Position numbers and translations under genes: made by a program. A stretch of 47,848 bases of DNA from JBFELO01 sp041552055 (GTDB lineage: Bacteria > Acidobacteriota > Thermoanaerobaculia > Thermoanaerobaculales > Sulfomarinibacteraceae): the NCBI GenBank assembly GCA_041552055.1, contig JBFELO010000020.1, positions 1 to 47,848 on the forward strand, in the 5' to 3' direction. Under the pieces are notes generated by a model. It had not been told where the DNA came from, did no database searches, and saw only the letters and a list, made by a program, of their open reading frames with translations. Of the stretch, positions 17,196-24,737 are shown in pieces (position 1 is the first letter of the stretch; each line of letters opens with the position of its first letter).

Positions 17196-17888
17196 CTAGT
17201 CCCTGCTCCCCCCGAGCAGACCGGCGCGAAACAGGAAGTACAGCAGCGTCATGAGGGTCGAAACGACCGCTGCCACGTAGGTCAACGCTGCCGCGTTCAG
17301 CACCTTGTCCACGCCCAGCCGTTCCTGGGCGGAGACGATCCCGTACTCCCCGACCAGGGCCTTGGCGCGCGCCGACGCGTCAAACTCCACCGGCAGGGTG
17401 ACGATCTGGAACAGCAGCACCGCCGAGAACAGCAGCGCTCCACCGAGCACCATGTTCGTCGAGCTCATGAAAAGGCCGATGAGCATCACCATGTAGCCGA
17501 GGGACGAGCCGATCTTGGCAGTCGGCACCAAGGCCGACCGTAGCCCCAGCCACCGGTAGCTGTGGGCGTGCTGGATGGCGTGTCCCGCCTCGTGGCAGGC
17601 CACACCGATGGCGGCGATCGATCGCGAGCCGTAAACACCCTCCGAGAGGTTGAGAGACTTGTTGGCCGGGTTGTAGTGGTCGGTGAGCAGGCCCCGGGTC
17701 GGTCTGACGGCGACATCGCCGATCCCGGCTCCGTCCAGCAGTCGCTGCGCCGCCTGCGCTCCGCTCAGTCCCGACGCCGCCGGCACTCGCGAGTACTTCT
17801 TGAAGCTGGATTTGGTCTTCGCGCTCGCCCACAGCGAGAGCAGCAGTGCCGGCGCGATGAACAGCAGGTACATGGGATCGAAGATCAT
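17196..17888 (-). CDS. Membrane zinc metallopeptidase, YugP family (Zn_peptidase_2)
   Basis: This 230-residue membrane protein has the zinc motif HEAGH in GVACHEAGHAIQHA at about 100. YNPANKSLNLSEGVYGSRSIAAIGVA precedes it and LPVEFDASARAKA follows, all hallmarks of PF04298. One hydrophobic segment lies N-terminal and three lie after the active site. Its substrates are unknown. GGAGGAATTAACCC precedes the ATG. It converges with the kinase-like pair with only 13 bases between stops. Confidence 0.92.
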   Translation of the reverse strand: MIFDPMYLLFIAPALLLSLWASAKTKSSFKKYSRVPAASGLSGAQAAQRLLDGAGIGDVAVRPTRGLLTDHYNPANKSLNLSEGVYGSRSIAAIGVACHEAGHAIQHAHSYRWLGLRSALVPTAKIGSSLGYMVMLIGLFMSSTNMVLGGALLFSAVLLFQIVTLPVEFDASARAKALVGEYGIVSAQERLGVDKVLNAAALTYVAAVVSTLMTLLYFLFRAGLLGGSRD

Positions 17889-17996
17889 GGGTTAATTCCT
17901 CCGCATGGATGCGGCGGCACGACCTGCCGCCCGTGTCTCTTGTCACAACGCAAGAATACGCCCGATTGTTCTCGCCTGCCGTTCGCCCGTTCACCC

Positions 17997-18042
17997 TTGA
18001 CATTCGGAGCAAAAGAATGTATTAATACACTATGACAATAGT
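17997..18042 (+). promoter_or_regulatory. Promoter and operator of the GntR/slipin operon
   Basis: TTGACA (17997-18002), 17 bases and TATTAA (18020-18025) form a good sigma-70 promoter. The -10 region lies in the perfect palindrome TGTATTAATACA (18018-18029). It is followed by ACTAT and ATAGT around 4 bases (18029-18042). Palindromes of this kind are typical YtrA-subfamily operators, so autorepression by the first gene is likely. Confidence 0.7.
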
Positions 18043-18069
18043 AAACTAGAACAATCGGCGGAGGAGCTG

Positions 18070-18447
18070 GTGGCCATAGAACTCAAACTCGACCTCAAGA
18101 GCGGCGTTCCCTTCTACCGCCAGATCATAGACCAGATCAAGAGCGCCATCGCGACCGGCGCGGTGGAGCCCGGTGACCGGCTGCCGACGGTGCGGCAGCT
18201 CGCCGTCGACCTGTCCATCAACCCCAACACCGTGAGTCGAGCCTACACCGAGCTCGAGCTCACGGGCCTGGTCGAAACCCAGATGGGCTCCGGCACGTTT
18301 GTCGGACAGCGCGGCGTGGAGCGCAACGACGTGGAGCGTCGTCGGTTACTCGACCAGCTGTGTCAGGAGTTCCTGTCCAAGGCCTCCACGCACGGTTTCA
18401 AGCTCGACGAGATCCTCGAAAACCTCGGTCAGCGCAAACGTCGCTGA
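18070..18447 (+). CDS. GntR-family repressor, YtrA subfamily
   Basis: This 125-residue protein carries an N-terminal GntR winged helix: PFYRQIIDQIKSAIATG, then GDRLPTVRQLAVDLSINPNTVSRAYTELE. A short C-terminal helical tail replaces a ligand-binding domain, the YtrA-type layout. The GTG start has GGAGGAG 7 bases upstream. It leads an operon with a slipin and two small proteins. YtrA regulators usually control transport or envelope-stress operons; the signal here is unknown. Confidence 0.92.
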   Translation: MAIELKLDLKSGVPFYRQIIDQIKSAIATGAVEPGDRLPTVRQLAVDLSINPNTVSRAYTELELTGLVETQMGSGTFVGQRGVERNDVERRRLLDQLCQEFLSKASTHGFKLDEILENLGQRKRR

Positions 18448-18461
18448 GAAGGGAGTGCATC

Positions 18462-19598
18462 ATGAACCCGCTGAAGGATCCCCTCCGACTCGATATCCTG
18501 GAGCGCTTCGCCGTCTCGTTTCGCGCCGACTTCCGTTTCGCTCCCGTGAACATCGCCATCCTGGTCGTGTTGTGCCTGGCGGGACTGGCGATCCACCTCG
18601 CCGTGCATCCGTTCGAACTCGAGGCGGTGATCTCGATGGTGGCTGTCGCAGTCGGACTGGCAGTGCTGTTCCGCTTCTCACAGATCTGGGAATCGGTGCT
18701 GGTCGGTTCGGTGCTTGCCGCGCTCGGGGTGTACCTGCGGCACCGACCGGACAGCGGCATCCTGGTAACGACCGTCGTGGTTGCCGGCCTGCTCGCCCCC
18801 TGCCTGCAGGTGGCGTACCAGTGGGAGCGCGCACTGCTGCTCAGGTTCGGGAAGTTTCGCGGCCTGCGCGGGTCTGGCCTCTTCACAGTGGTCCCGGTGA
18901 TCGACAAGGTCGCCAACTACGTGGACCAGAGGATCCGGGTCACCGACTTCAAGGCCGAGACGACGCTGACCAAAGACACCGTGCCGGTGAACGTGGACGC
19001 CATCGCGTTCTGGATGGTGTGGGACGCGGAAAAGGCGGTGTTGGAGGTCGCCGATTTCGACCATGCCGTGACGCTGTCGGCGCAGACCGGTCTGCGGGAC
19101 GCGATCGGCAAGCACGAGCTCGGCGAGATGCTCTCCCGCCGCGACCGCCTGGGCCAGGAGATCCAGCAGGTCCTGGACGTCAAGACCAATGCCTGGGGGA
19201 TCACTGTTCAGTCGGTCGAGATCCGGGACATCATCATCCCTAAGGGCCTCGAGGACGCCATGAGCAGGCAGGCGCAGGCCGAGCGTGAGCGTCAGTCCCG
19301 GATCATCCTGGCCAATGCCGAAACCGAGATCGCCGAGAAGTTCGCCCAGGCCTCCGAACACTACCGTCACAATCAGGCGGCGCTCCACCTGCGGGCGATG
19401 AACATGGTGTTCGAGGGGCTCAAGCAGAAGGGCTCGATGGTGATCGTGCCCTCGACCGCAGTGGAGACCATGGGGCTCGGCGCCATGGGCGGCCTCACCG
19501 CGTTCGATCGGATCCTCGGCGGGGGAACCGGGGACGTCGATGCGCAGCCCGCGACTCCCCCAAAGGAATCGACCGATGATGCGGAGCAAAACGACTGA
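18462..19598 (+). CDS. Slipin/SPFH (band 7) membrane protein
   Basis: This 378-residue protein has three to four hydrophobic segments in the first ~110 residues and then an SPFH domain. Domain motifs are YQWERALLLRFGKFRGLRGSGLFTVVPVIDKV, TKDTVPVNVDAIAFW and the GITVQSVEIRDIIIPKGLEDAMSRQAQAERERQSRII coiled-coil end. Slipins scaffold membrane microdomains and often pair with an NfeD partner, which is not seen here. The long multi-span N-terminus is unusual, since most slipins have one hairpin. The ATG has GGGAG upstream and lies 14 bases after the repressor stop. Confidence 0.88.
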   Translation: MNPLKDPLRLDILERFAVSFRADFRFAPVNIAILVVLCLAGLAIHLAVHPFELEAVISMVAVAVGLAVLFRFSQIWESVLVGSVLAALGVYLRHRPDSGILVTTVVVAGLLAPCLQVAYQWERALLLRFGKFRGLRGSGLFTVVPVIDKVANYVDQRIRVTDFKAETTLTKDTVPVNVDAIAFWMVWDAEKAVLEVADFDHAVTLSAQTGLRDAIGKHELGEMLSRRDRLGQEIQQVLDVKTNAWGITVQSVEIRDIIIPKGLEDAMSRQAQAERERQSRIILANAETEIAEKFAQASEHYRHNQAALHLRAMNMVFEGLKQKGSMVIVPSTAVETMGLGAMGGLTAFDRILGGGTGDVDAQPATPPKESTDDAEQND

Positions 19599-19782
19599 AT
19601 CGCTGGTGTCCGCGCTGGTCATCCTGCTGGTCACCCTGCTGCTGTTCCTGGCGCGGGCGACGGCCCACGGCTACTCCACGACCTCGTCAGCCCTGACCGG
19701 CGTCACGACGACGGACGTCGATCCGACCGGCCCGCAACGGACGGTGTGTCGGGTCGCGTCGGATGGTGAATACCTGCCATGA
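19576..19782 (+). CDS. Small exported or single-span protein, unknown
   Basis: This 68-residue protein has a hydrophobic N-terminal segment (about 9-27) ending ARATA, probably a signal peptide, and a Thr/Ser-rich remainder with one Cys. No family was recognised. ATG at 19576 lies inside the slipin 3' end and the stop overlaps the next start as ATGA. This coupling supports a real gene. Confidence 0.5.
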   Translation: MMRSKTTESLVSALVILLVTLLLFLARATAHGYSTTSSALTGVTTTDVDPTGPQRTVCRVASDGEYLP

Positions 19783-20261
19783 GTGGCTCGGCCCCATCCG
19801 TGCCGCGCGCTCGGCGCGATGAGACCACCGAACCCGGGGGCCTGGCCCGGTGCTGGGGTACGTGCTGGCTCGCCCTGTGCGGGGCGCTGGCCGTCCACGT
19901 CTTCGACGAGGCGTCGACCGACTTTCTCGCGCTATGGAACCCTCTGGTGGCGTCGATTCGTGGTCAGATCGGGTGGATTCCACTGCCTTCGTTCGACTAC
20001 GGGACCTGGCTCGGCGGCCTGATCCTCGGCATCGCCATTCTCGTCGGCCTCTCTCCGTTCGCCTTCGGAGGCGCTCGCTGGATGCGGCCTCTGTCGTACG
20101 TGCTGTCCGTCATCATGATCGGCAACGGGCTCGGCCACATCGCCGCGTCGATCTACCTGAAACGGCCGGCGCCAGGTCTCGTGTCCTCGCCGCTGCTGCT
20201 CGCCACAGCCGCGTGCTTGCTGTGGGCGACGCGGCAGCACACAAATCAGCGATCAAGTTAG
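19779..20261 (+). CDS. Integral membrane protein, HXXEE-like
   Basis: This 160-residue protein has about four hydrophobic segments. Conserved-looking motifs are HVFDEA near the first segment, GNGLGHIAASIYLKR near the third, and PGLVSSPLLL. They resemble the HXXEE family of unknown function, although HVFDEA keeps only part of that motif. It is the last gene of the YtrA-slipin operon. Confidence 0.55.
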   Translation: MSGSAPSVPRARRDETTEPGGLARCWGTCWLALCGALAVHVFDEASTDFLALWNPLVASIRGQIGWIPLPSFDYGTWLGGLILGIAILVGLSPFAFGGARWMRPLSYVLSVIMIGNGLGHIAASIYLKRPAPGLVSSPLLLATAACLLWATRQHTNQRSS

Positions 20262-20468
20262 CAGCGGAGGCTGCACCATCGGCGGCGACTTTGAGCTACA
20301 CTTCCCGGGAGAGGTGCCGTGATGCGTGTGTGCTGCGACCGCGCCCATCCGACGCGACGGGTCCCCCGCCGCGACCGGCCCTTTCTGTTCGGTCCCCCAA
20401 AGTAGCCGTGTCCGCCTGATTCCGGCCCATTCCGCAAGCGTCCATGACAACGATTTCCGGAGGCCCTC

Positions 20469-21797
20469 ATGACCCATACCGCCGTGACCCCAGACCGCAT
20501 TCACTCCACGCTCGGTGAGCACATCCTCACCGACGGGTTTCACGTGGCGATCGACCTCGAACGATCCCACGGCTCCTGGATCGTAGACGCCGTGTCCGGG
20601 CGCGAGATCCTGGACTTCTACTCCTACTTCGCGACCCTGCCGATCGGCCACAACCACCCGGAATTGCTCGAGGACCGCGAGTTCATGGCTGCCCTGACGA
20701 GGGCCGCGGTGGCGAACCCCGCCAACTCCGACATCTACACCGCCGAATACGCCGGCTTCGTCGACACGTTCGGCCGAATCGCCAAGCCGGTCGAATTCCG
20801 CTACCTGTTTTTCATCGCCGGCGGCGCACTCGCCGTCGAGAACGCGCTCAAGACCGCCTTCGACTGGAAGCGCCGCTCGAATCTGACGGCCGGCCGCCCC
20901 GGCCTCGGGTCCCAGGTGATCCATTTTCGCGAAGCGTTCCACGGACGCAGCGGCTACACCATGTCGCTGACCAACACCGATCCGATCAAGGTCGAGGGCT
21001 TCCCGAAGTTCGACTGGCCGAGGATCACCAACCCGAAGCTGTCGTTTCCGGTCACGGAAGAGGTGATCACTCACACGACGGGGCTCGAGCGCCAGGCCAC
21101 CGCCGAGATCGAGCGGGCGTTTGCCGACCACCCCCACGACATCGCCGCGATCATCATCGAGCCGATCCAGGGCGAGGGCGGCGACAATCATTTTCGGGCC
21201 GAGTTCTTCGCAGAACTCCGGCACCTCGCCGATCGGCACGAAGCGCTGCTGATCGTTGACGAGGTGCAGACGGGCGTCGGGTTGACCGGCAAGTTCTGGG
21301 CCTATCAACACTTCGGGGTCTCGCCGGACATCCTGGTGTTCGGAAAGAAGACCCAGGTATGCGGCATCATGGTGTCCGACCGGATCGACGACGTCGGCAG
21401 CCACGTGTTCCGAACTGCGGGGCGCCTCAACTCGACGTGGGGAGGGAATCTGGTCGACATGGTACGGTGCACCAAGTACCTTGAGGTCATCGAGGCCGAG
21501 CGCCTCGTCGACAATGCGGCCCAACAGGGAGCCAGATTTCTCGCCGGTCTCGAACAGCTGGCCGCCCATCATCCGGTCATGTCCAACGTCCGCGGCCGCG
21601 GTCTGTTCACCGCGTTCAGCCTCCCGACCGTCGAGCAGCGTGACCGGCTGCGCGGACTGCTGTGGCAGCGGGGCCTCGCCAGCCTGGCGTCGTGGCCGGA
21701 CTCGGTGCGGTTCCGACCGTGTCTCAACGTCACTGCCGACGAGATCGATGGGGCGCTGACCAGGCTCGACGAAGGGCTCTCCGAACTGGCCGACTGA
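20469..21797 (+). CDS. lat: L-lysine 6-aminotransferase
   Basis: This class III PLP-dependent aminotransferase (442 aa) moves the epsilon-amino group of lysine to 2-oxoglutarate. The product, allysine, cyclises to piperideine-6-carboxylate. The PLP lysine lies in VFGKKTQVCG at about 293. RLNSTWGGNLVDMVR and the cofactor-binding IVDEVQTGVGLTGKFW are typical of LAT rather than of ornithine or GABA aminotransferases. GGAGG precedes the ATG. No beta-lactam or lysine-catabolic gene is nearby, so its role is general lysine breakdown or stress metabolism by inference. Confidence 0.88.
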   Translation: MTHTAVTPDRIHSTLGEHILTDGFHVAIDLERSHGSWIVDAVSGREILDFYSYFATLPIGHNHPELLEDREFMAALTRAAVANPANSDIYTAEYAGFVDTFGRIAKPVEFRYLFFIAGGALAVENALKTAFDWKRRSNLTAGRPGLGSQVIHFREAFHGRSGYTMSLTNTDPIKVEGFPKFDWPRITNPKLSFPVTEEVITHTTGLERQATAEIERAFADHPHDIAAIIIEPIQGEGGDNHFRAEFFAELRHLADRHEALLIVDEVQTGVGLTGKFWAYQHFGVSPDILVFGKKTQVCGIMVSDRIDDVGSHVFRTAGRLNSTWGGNLVDMVRCTKYLEVIEAERLVDNAAQQGARFLAGLEQLAAHHPVMSNVRGRGLFTAFSLPTVEQRDRLRGLLWQRGLASLASWPDSVRFRPCLNVTADEIDGALTRLDEGLSELAD

Positions 21798-21869
21798 AGC
21801 CGGGCTCAGCGCGGAGTTCGCTGCGGGGACTCCACGCCGTCACGGGTAGAACCGCACACTGGAGGCTCG

Positions 21870-23147
21870 ATGGCCGGGAAGCGACGTCCGCTCGTCACGC
21901 ACATTCTGGTCCCGCTGCTGATCCTGGCGGCGGCGATCTTCGCCGTCACGCGATTCGTGCGCATCGAAACGGTGATTGGCGATGTCGTCATCACCCTCCA
22001 GCAGGCCGACGAGCATTCGTTCCCGGCTCCCGATCCAGGGGCTCGACCGGGCGCGGTTGAACGCCGGTCGGAACCGCTGCCGGATCCCACGGTCGCGCCG
22101 CGCAACGTGGTCCTGATCATCGGTGACGGTATGGGCATCGGCCACATCAGCACGGCCTCGGCGCTGTTCCTGGGTCCCCACGGCCGGCTGGCGATGGAGA
22201 CGGCTCCGGCGACGGCCCTGGTCAAAACGTCCAGCGGAAACGCTCTGGTGACGGATTCGGCGGCCGCGGCGACGGCCATGGCCACCGGATTCAAGACCGA
22301 CAACAAAATGGTCTCACGGCTGCCCGACGGGCGGGAGCCGTTGACCCTACTGGAGGCGGCCGAGGCGCGGGGGTTCGCGACCGGGGTGATCACGACTGCG
22401 GGACTGGCAGGTGCAACTCCAGCCGCGTTCGTCACCCACGCCGAATCCCGCAACGACTACCGACAGATCTTCGAGAAAACGATTTCCTCCGAGGTCGACA
22501 TCCTGATCGGTGGCGACTGGCAACGCTACCGCAAGGCCAGGGTCCGGCCGGATTACATCGAAGCGGTACGAACTGTCGAGGCGACCGTGGGCGGCAGATA
22601 CACGGTCATCCGCGACGAGGAGGCACTCGCCGCAGCGCAGATCCCCGTGCTCGCTCTCTTTCCGGCCCGCCCGGGATCTCGGGAGTCGCACGGTCCCCGC
22701 CTGGCACGTTCCGCCGGCTTCGCCCTCGACCGACTCGTGGAAGCGGCCGGCGGTTTCGTGCTCGTCCTCGAGTGTGAGGACACCGATGAGGCGGCGCACA
22801 CAACCGACCTCGCGGGCGTTGCGGATGCGATGGCCGAACTGGACGAGGCGGTGGCGGTGGTGCTCGAGTTCGCAATCGAACGGGGCGATACGCTGGTGCT
22901 CATAACAGCCGACCACGAAACCGCCAGCCCGGCCATCGTCGACGGGGAGTATGCGGATCGCACCGCCGAGGTGCGTTGGCTCACCGATAACCATACCGCC
23001 AACTGGGTACCCTTGTTGGCCCTCGGCCCCGGCTCTGACCGGTTCCACGGCGTGTTGGACAACACCGAGATCCCGCGGATCATCGGCCGGCTGCTCGAAC
23101 TCGACCGTTTTCCGGATGCAGAAGGACATACACCATTCATTGACTGA
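21870..23147 (+). CDS. Membrane-anchored alkaline phosphatase
   Basis: This 425-residue protein has an N-terminal anchor (about 11-28), then the alkaline-phosphatase fold. Motifs include IIGDGMGIGH with Asp86, and VTDSAAAATAMATG with nucleophile Ser130. LITADHETAS and NHTANWVPLLALGP follow, supplying metal-binding His and Asp. The usual EGGRIDHAGH metal-2 segment is replaced by LECEDTDEAAHTTD, which keeps D, D and H at similar places. It should release phosphate outside the cytoplasmic membrane. GGAGG lies 4 bases from the ATG. Confidence 0.88.
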   Translation: MAGKRRPLVTHILVPLLILAAAIFAVTRFVRIETVIGDVVITLQQADEHSFPAPDPGARPGAVERRSEPLPDPTVAPRNVVLIIGDGMGIGHISTASALFLGPHGRLAMETAPATALVKTSSGNALVTDSAAAATAMATGFKTDNKMVSRLPDGREPLTLLEAAEARGFATGVITTAGLAGATPAAFVTHAESRNDYRQIFEKTISSEVDILIGGDWQRYRKARVRPDYIEAVRTVEATVGGRYTVIRDEEALAAAQIPVLALFPARPGSRESHGPRLARSAGFALDRLVEAAGGFVLVLECEDTDEAAHTTDLAGVADAMAELDEAVAVVLEFAIERGDTLVLITADHETASPAIVDGEYADRTAEVRWLTDNHTANWVPLLALGPGSDRFHGVLDNTEIPRIIGRLLELDRFPDAEGHTPFID

Positions 23148-23229
23148 GTTCCACACATTTGGTACGATTCCCACCCACTGAGTCGTGATTCTGTCGAATA
23201 CGACACGATTTCACCCCTAGGACTGTGAA

Positions 23230-23424
23230 ATGAACATGCGCGACACACTCAAGAGGATCCTGGTCGGACCGCAGGAGGACGAGGTCCCCGATCTCGGCCG
23301 CAACGAACGCTGCTGGTGCGGCAGCGGACGCAAGTACAAGACGTGCCACCTCGCCGCCGACGACCGCAAGCGTTCGGCGACCCGTTCCGCACCCGTGCAG
23401 CGGGCACCGTCGCGGGGGTTCTGA
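23230..23424 (+). CDS. Small SEC-C motif protein
   Basis: This 64-residue protein has one SEC-C zinc motif, CWCGSGRKYKTCH at about 28-40, like the C-terminus of SecA. A short acidic N-terminal part and a basic tail surround it. SEC-C tails bind zinc and contact SecB or ribosomes in SecA, but the role of free SEC-C peptides is unknown. It is probably a stand-alone gene. Confidence 0.8.
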   Translation: MNMRDTLKRILVGPQEDEVPDLGRNERCWCGSGRKYKTCHLAADDRKRSATRSAPVQRAPSRGF

Positions 23425-23517
23425 GGCGTCTCTCCTCCACGCCTGTCCAACGAAAACCTCGAGCTCAAGCGGAACGAAATTTCGCCTGACCCTGTTTCAC
23501 AGGTGAGGAGCCGGGCG

Positions 23518-24480
23518 ATGTCCGAGATCAACTTCATCGAAGACCACCACGGACCCAGGACGGTCGATCAGGTCTTGCCGAGGGTCGTCGAGCGGCTCAG
23601 GGCGCAGGCCGACGAGCTCGCGACCCCTCTGCGCAGGACGTTCCGCGGCCAACAACTTCCGTCGCGCGACGAGATCGTTCTGATGGTCGAGCTGCTGCGA
23701 TCGGTGATCTTCCCGGGCTACTTCGGCAATCGGGACGTCACCGAGGGGAGCCTCACGTTTCACGTCGGCGCGGTTCTGGATCGGGTGGCCCTGATCATGG
23801 CGGACGAGGTCAAGCGGGGCCTCTGCTTCTCCTGTATCAAAGCTCCCTCCGACAGGATTCCGGTCGAGTGCGAGAGTCGCGCCAGGGAGGTCACCGCCTC
23901 GTTTCTCGAGCGGCTGCCGGAGCTTTGCAGAATGCTGGCGCTCGACGCCGTCGCCGCGTACGAGGGCGACCCGGCCGCGTCATCGCCGAGCGAGGCCATC
24001 TTCTGCTACCCCGGGGTCTCCGCGCTGACCAGCCACCGCATAGCCCACGAGCTGTACCGGCTCGACGTCCCGCTCATCCCGCGCATCATCTCGGAGCATG
24101 CCCACAGTCAGACCGGGATCGACATCCACCCGGGAGCGCGCATCGGCGAGATGTTCTTCATCGACCACGGCACCGGGGTCGTGATCGGCGAGACCTGCGT
24201 GATCGGCGATCGAGTGCGGGTCTACCAGGGCGTAACTCTCGGCGCCAAGAGCTTTCCGCTGGACGACGAGGGTCTCCCGATCAAGGGCATCGACCGCCAC
24301 CCGATCATCGAGGACGAGGTGACGATCTACTCGGGGGCCACCATCCTCGGTCGGGTGACCATCGGCAAGGGCTCGGTGATCGGCGGCAACGTCTGGCTCA
24401 CCCGAAACGTCTCGCCCGGCAGTCGGATCTCGCAGATGCGGCCGGTCACCGAGGTGTTCGAGAACGGCAGCGGGATTTAG
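23518..24480 (+). CDS. cysE: Serine O-acetyltransferase
   Basis: This 320-residue enzyme acetylates serine for cysteine synthesis. A long N-terminal alpha domain (about 1-180) precedes the left-handed beta-helix of hexapeptide repeats. Active-site motifs are IDIHPGARIGEMFFIDHGTGVVIGE, VYQGVTLGAKSF and RHPIIEDEVTIYSGATILG. The longer N-terminus resembles the plant-like/EpsC group. ATG at 23518 has GAGGAG 7 bases upstream; the GTG five codons earlier is less favoured. No cysK follows. Confidence 0.92.
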   Translation: MSEINFIEDHHGPRTVDQVLPRVVERLRAQADELATPLRRTFRGQQLPSRDEIVLMVELLRSVIFPGYFGNRDVTEGSLTFHVGAVLDRVALIMADEVKRGLCFSCIKAPSDRIPVECESRAREVTASFLERLPELCRMLALDAVAAYEGDPAASSPSEAIFCYPGVSALTSHRIAHELYRLDVPLIPRIISEHAHSQTGIDIHPGARIGEMFFIDHGTGVVIGETCVIGDRVRVYQGVTLGAKSFPLDDEGLPIKGIDRHPIIEDEVTIYSGATILGRVTIGKGSVIGGNVWLTRNVSPGSRISQMRPVTEVFENGSGI

Positions 24481-24483
24481 TCA

Positions 24484-24583
24484 CCCCGTATCCGTATCCG
24501 TGTCCGTTTCCGTCTCCGAATCTAGCCAAATCATCGAGGGGCGATCCGGGCACGGAGACGGAGACGGAAACGGGCACGGGTAC
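24484..24583. repeat. Hexamer array in inverted arms (CCGTNT type), second copy
   Basis: The left arm (24484-24518) has CCGTAT, CCGTGT, CCGTTT and CCGTCT units. The right arm (24551-24583) is the mirror. The inner 19 bases of each arm pair at 18 positions around a ~32-base loop with AATCT and TCGAGG, as at 7351-7441. It lies 3 bases after the cysE stop and could act as its terminator. Confidence 0.82.
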
Positions 24584-24737
24584 TCCCCCAGGGTCGACCC
24601 AAATGGCATCGCCCTTCCCACCCACCGGCCGCCTCCCAAGGTAGTCGATTCCCTCATGTTGCAGCGCGCCCGCGATGGGATCTCCCGCCGGACCGTGTAC
24701 AATCTCGCGACTCGAGTACCGCCGACGAGGAGGCACC

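Noticed and set aside
20253..21572. 439-codon frame antisense to lysine aminotransferase
   Set aside because: No motif; the plus strand encodes an unmistakable PLP enzyme.
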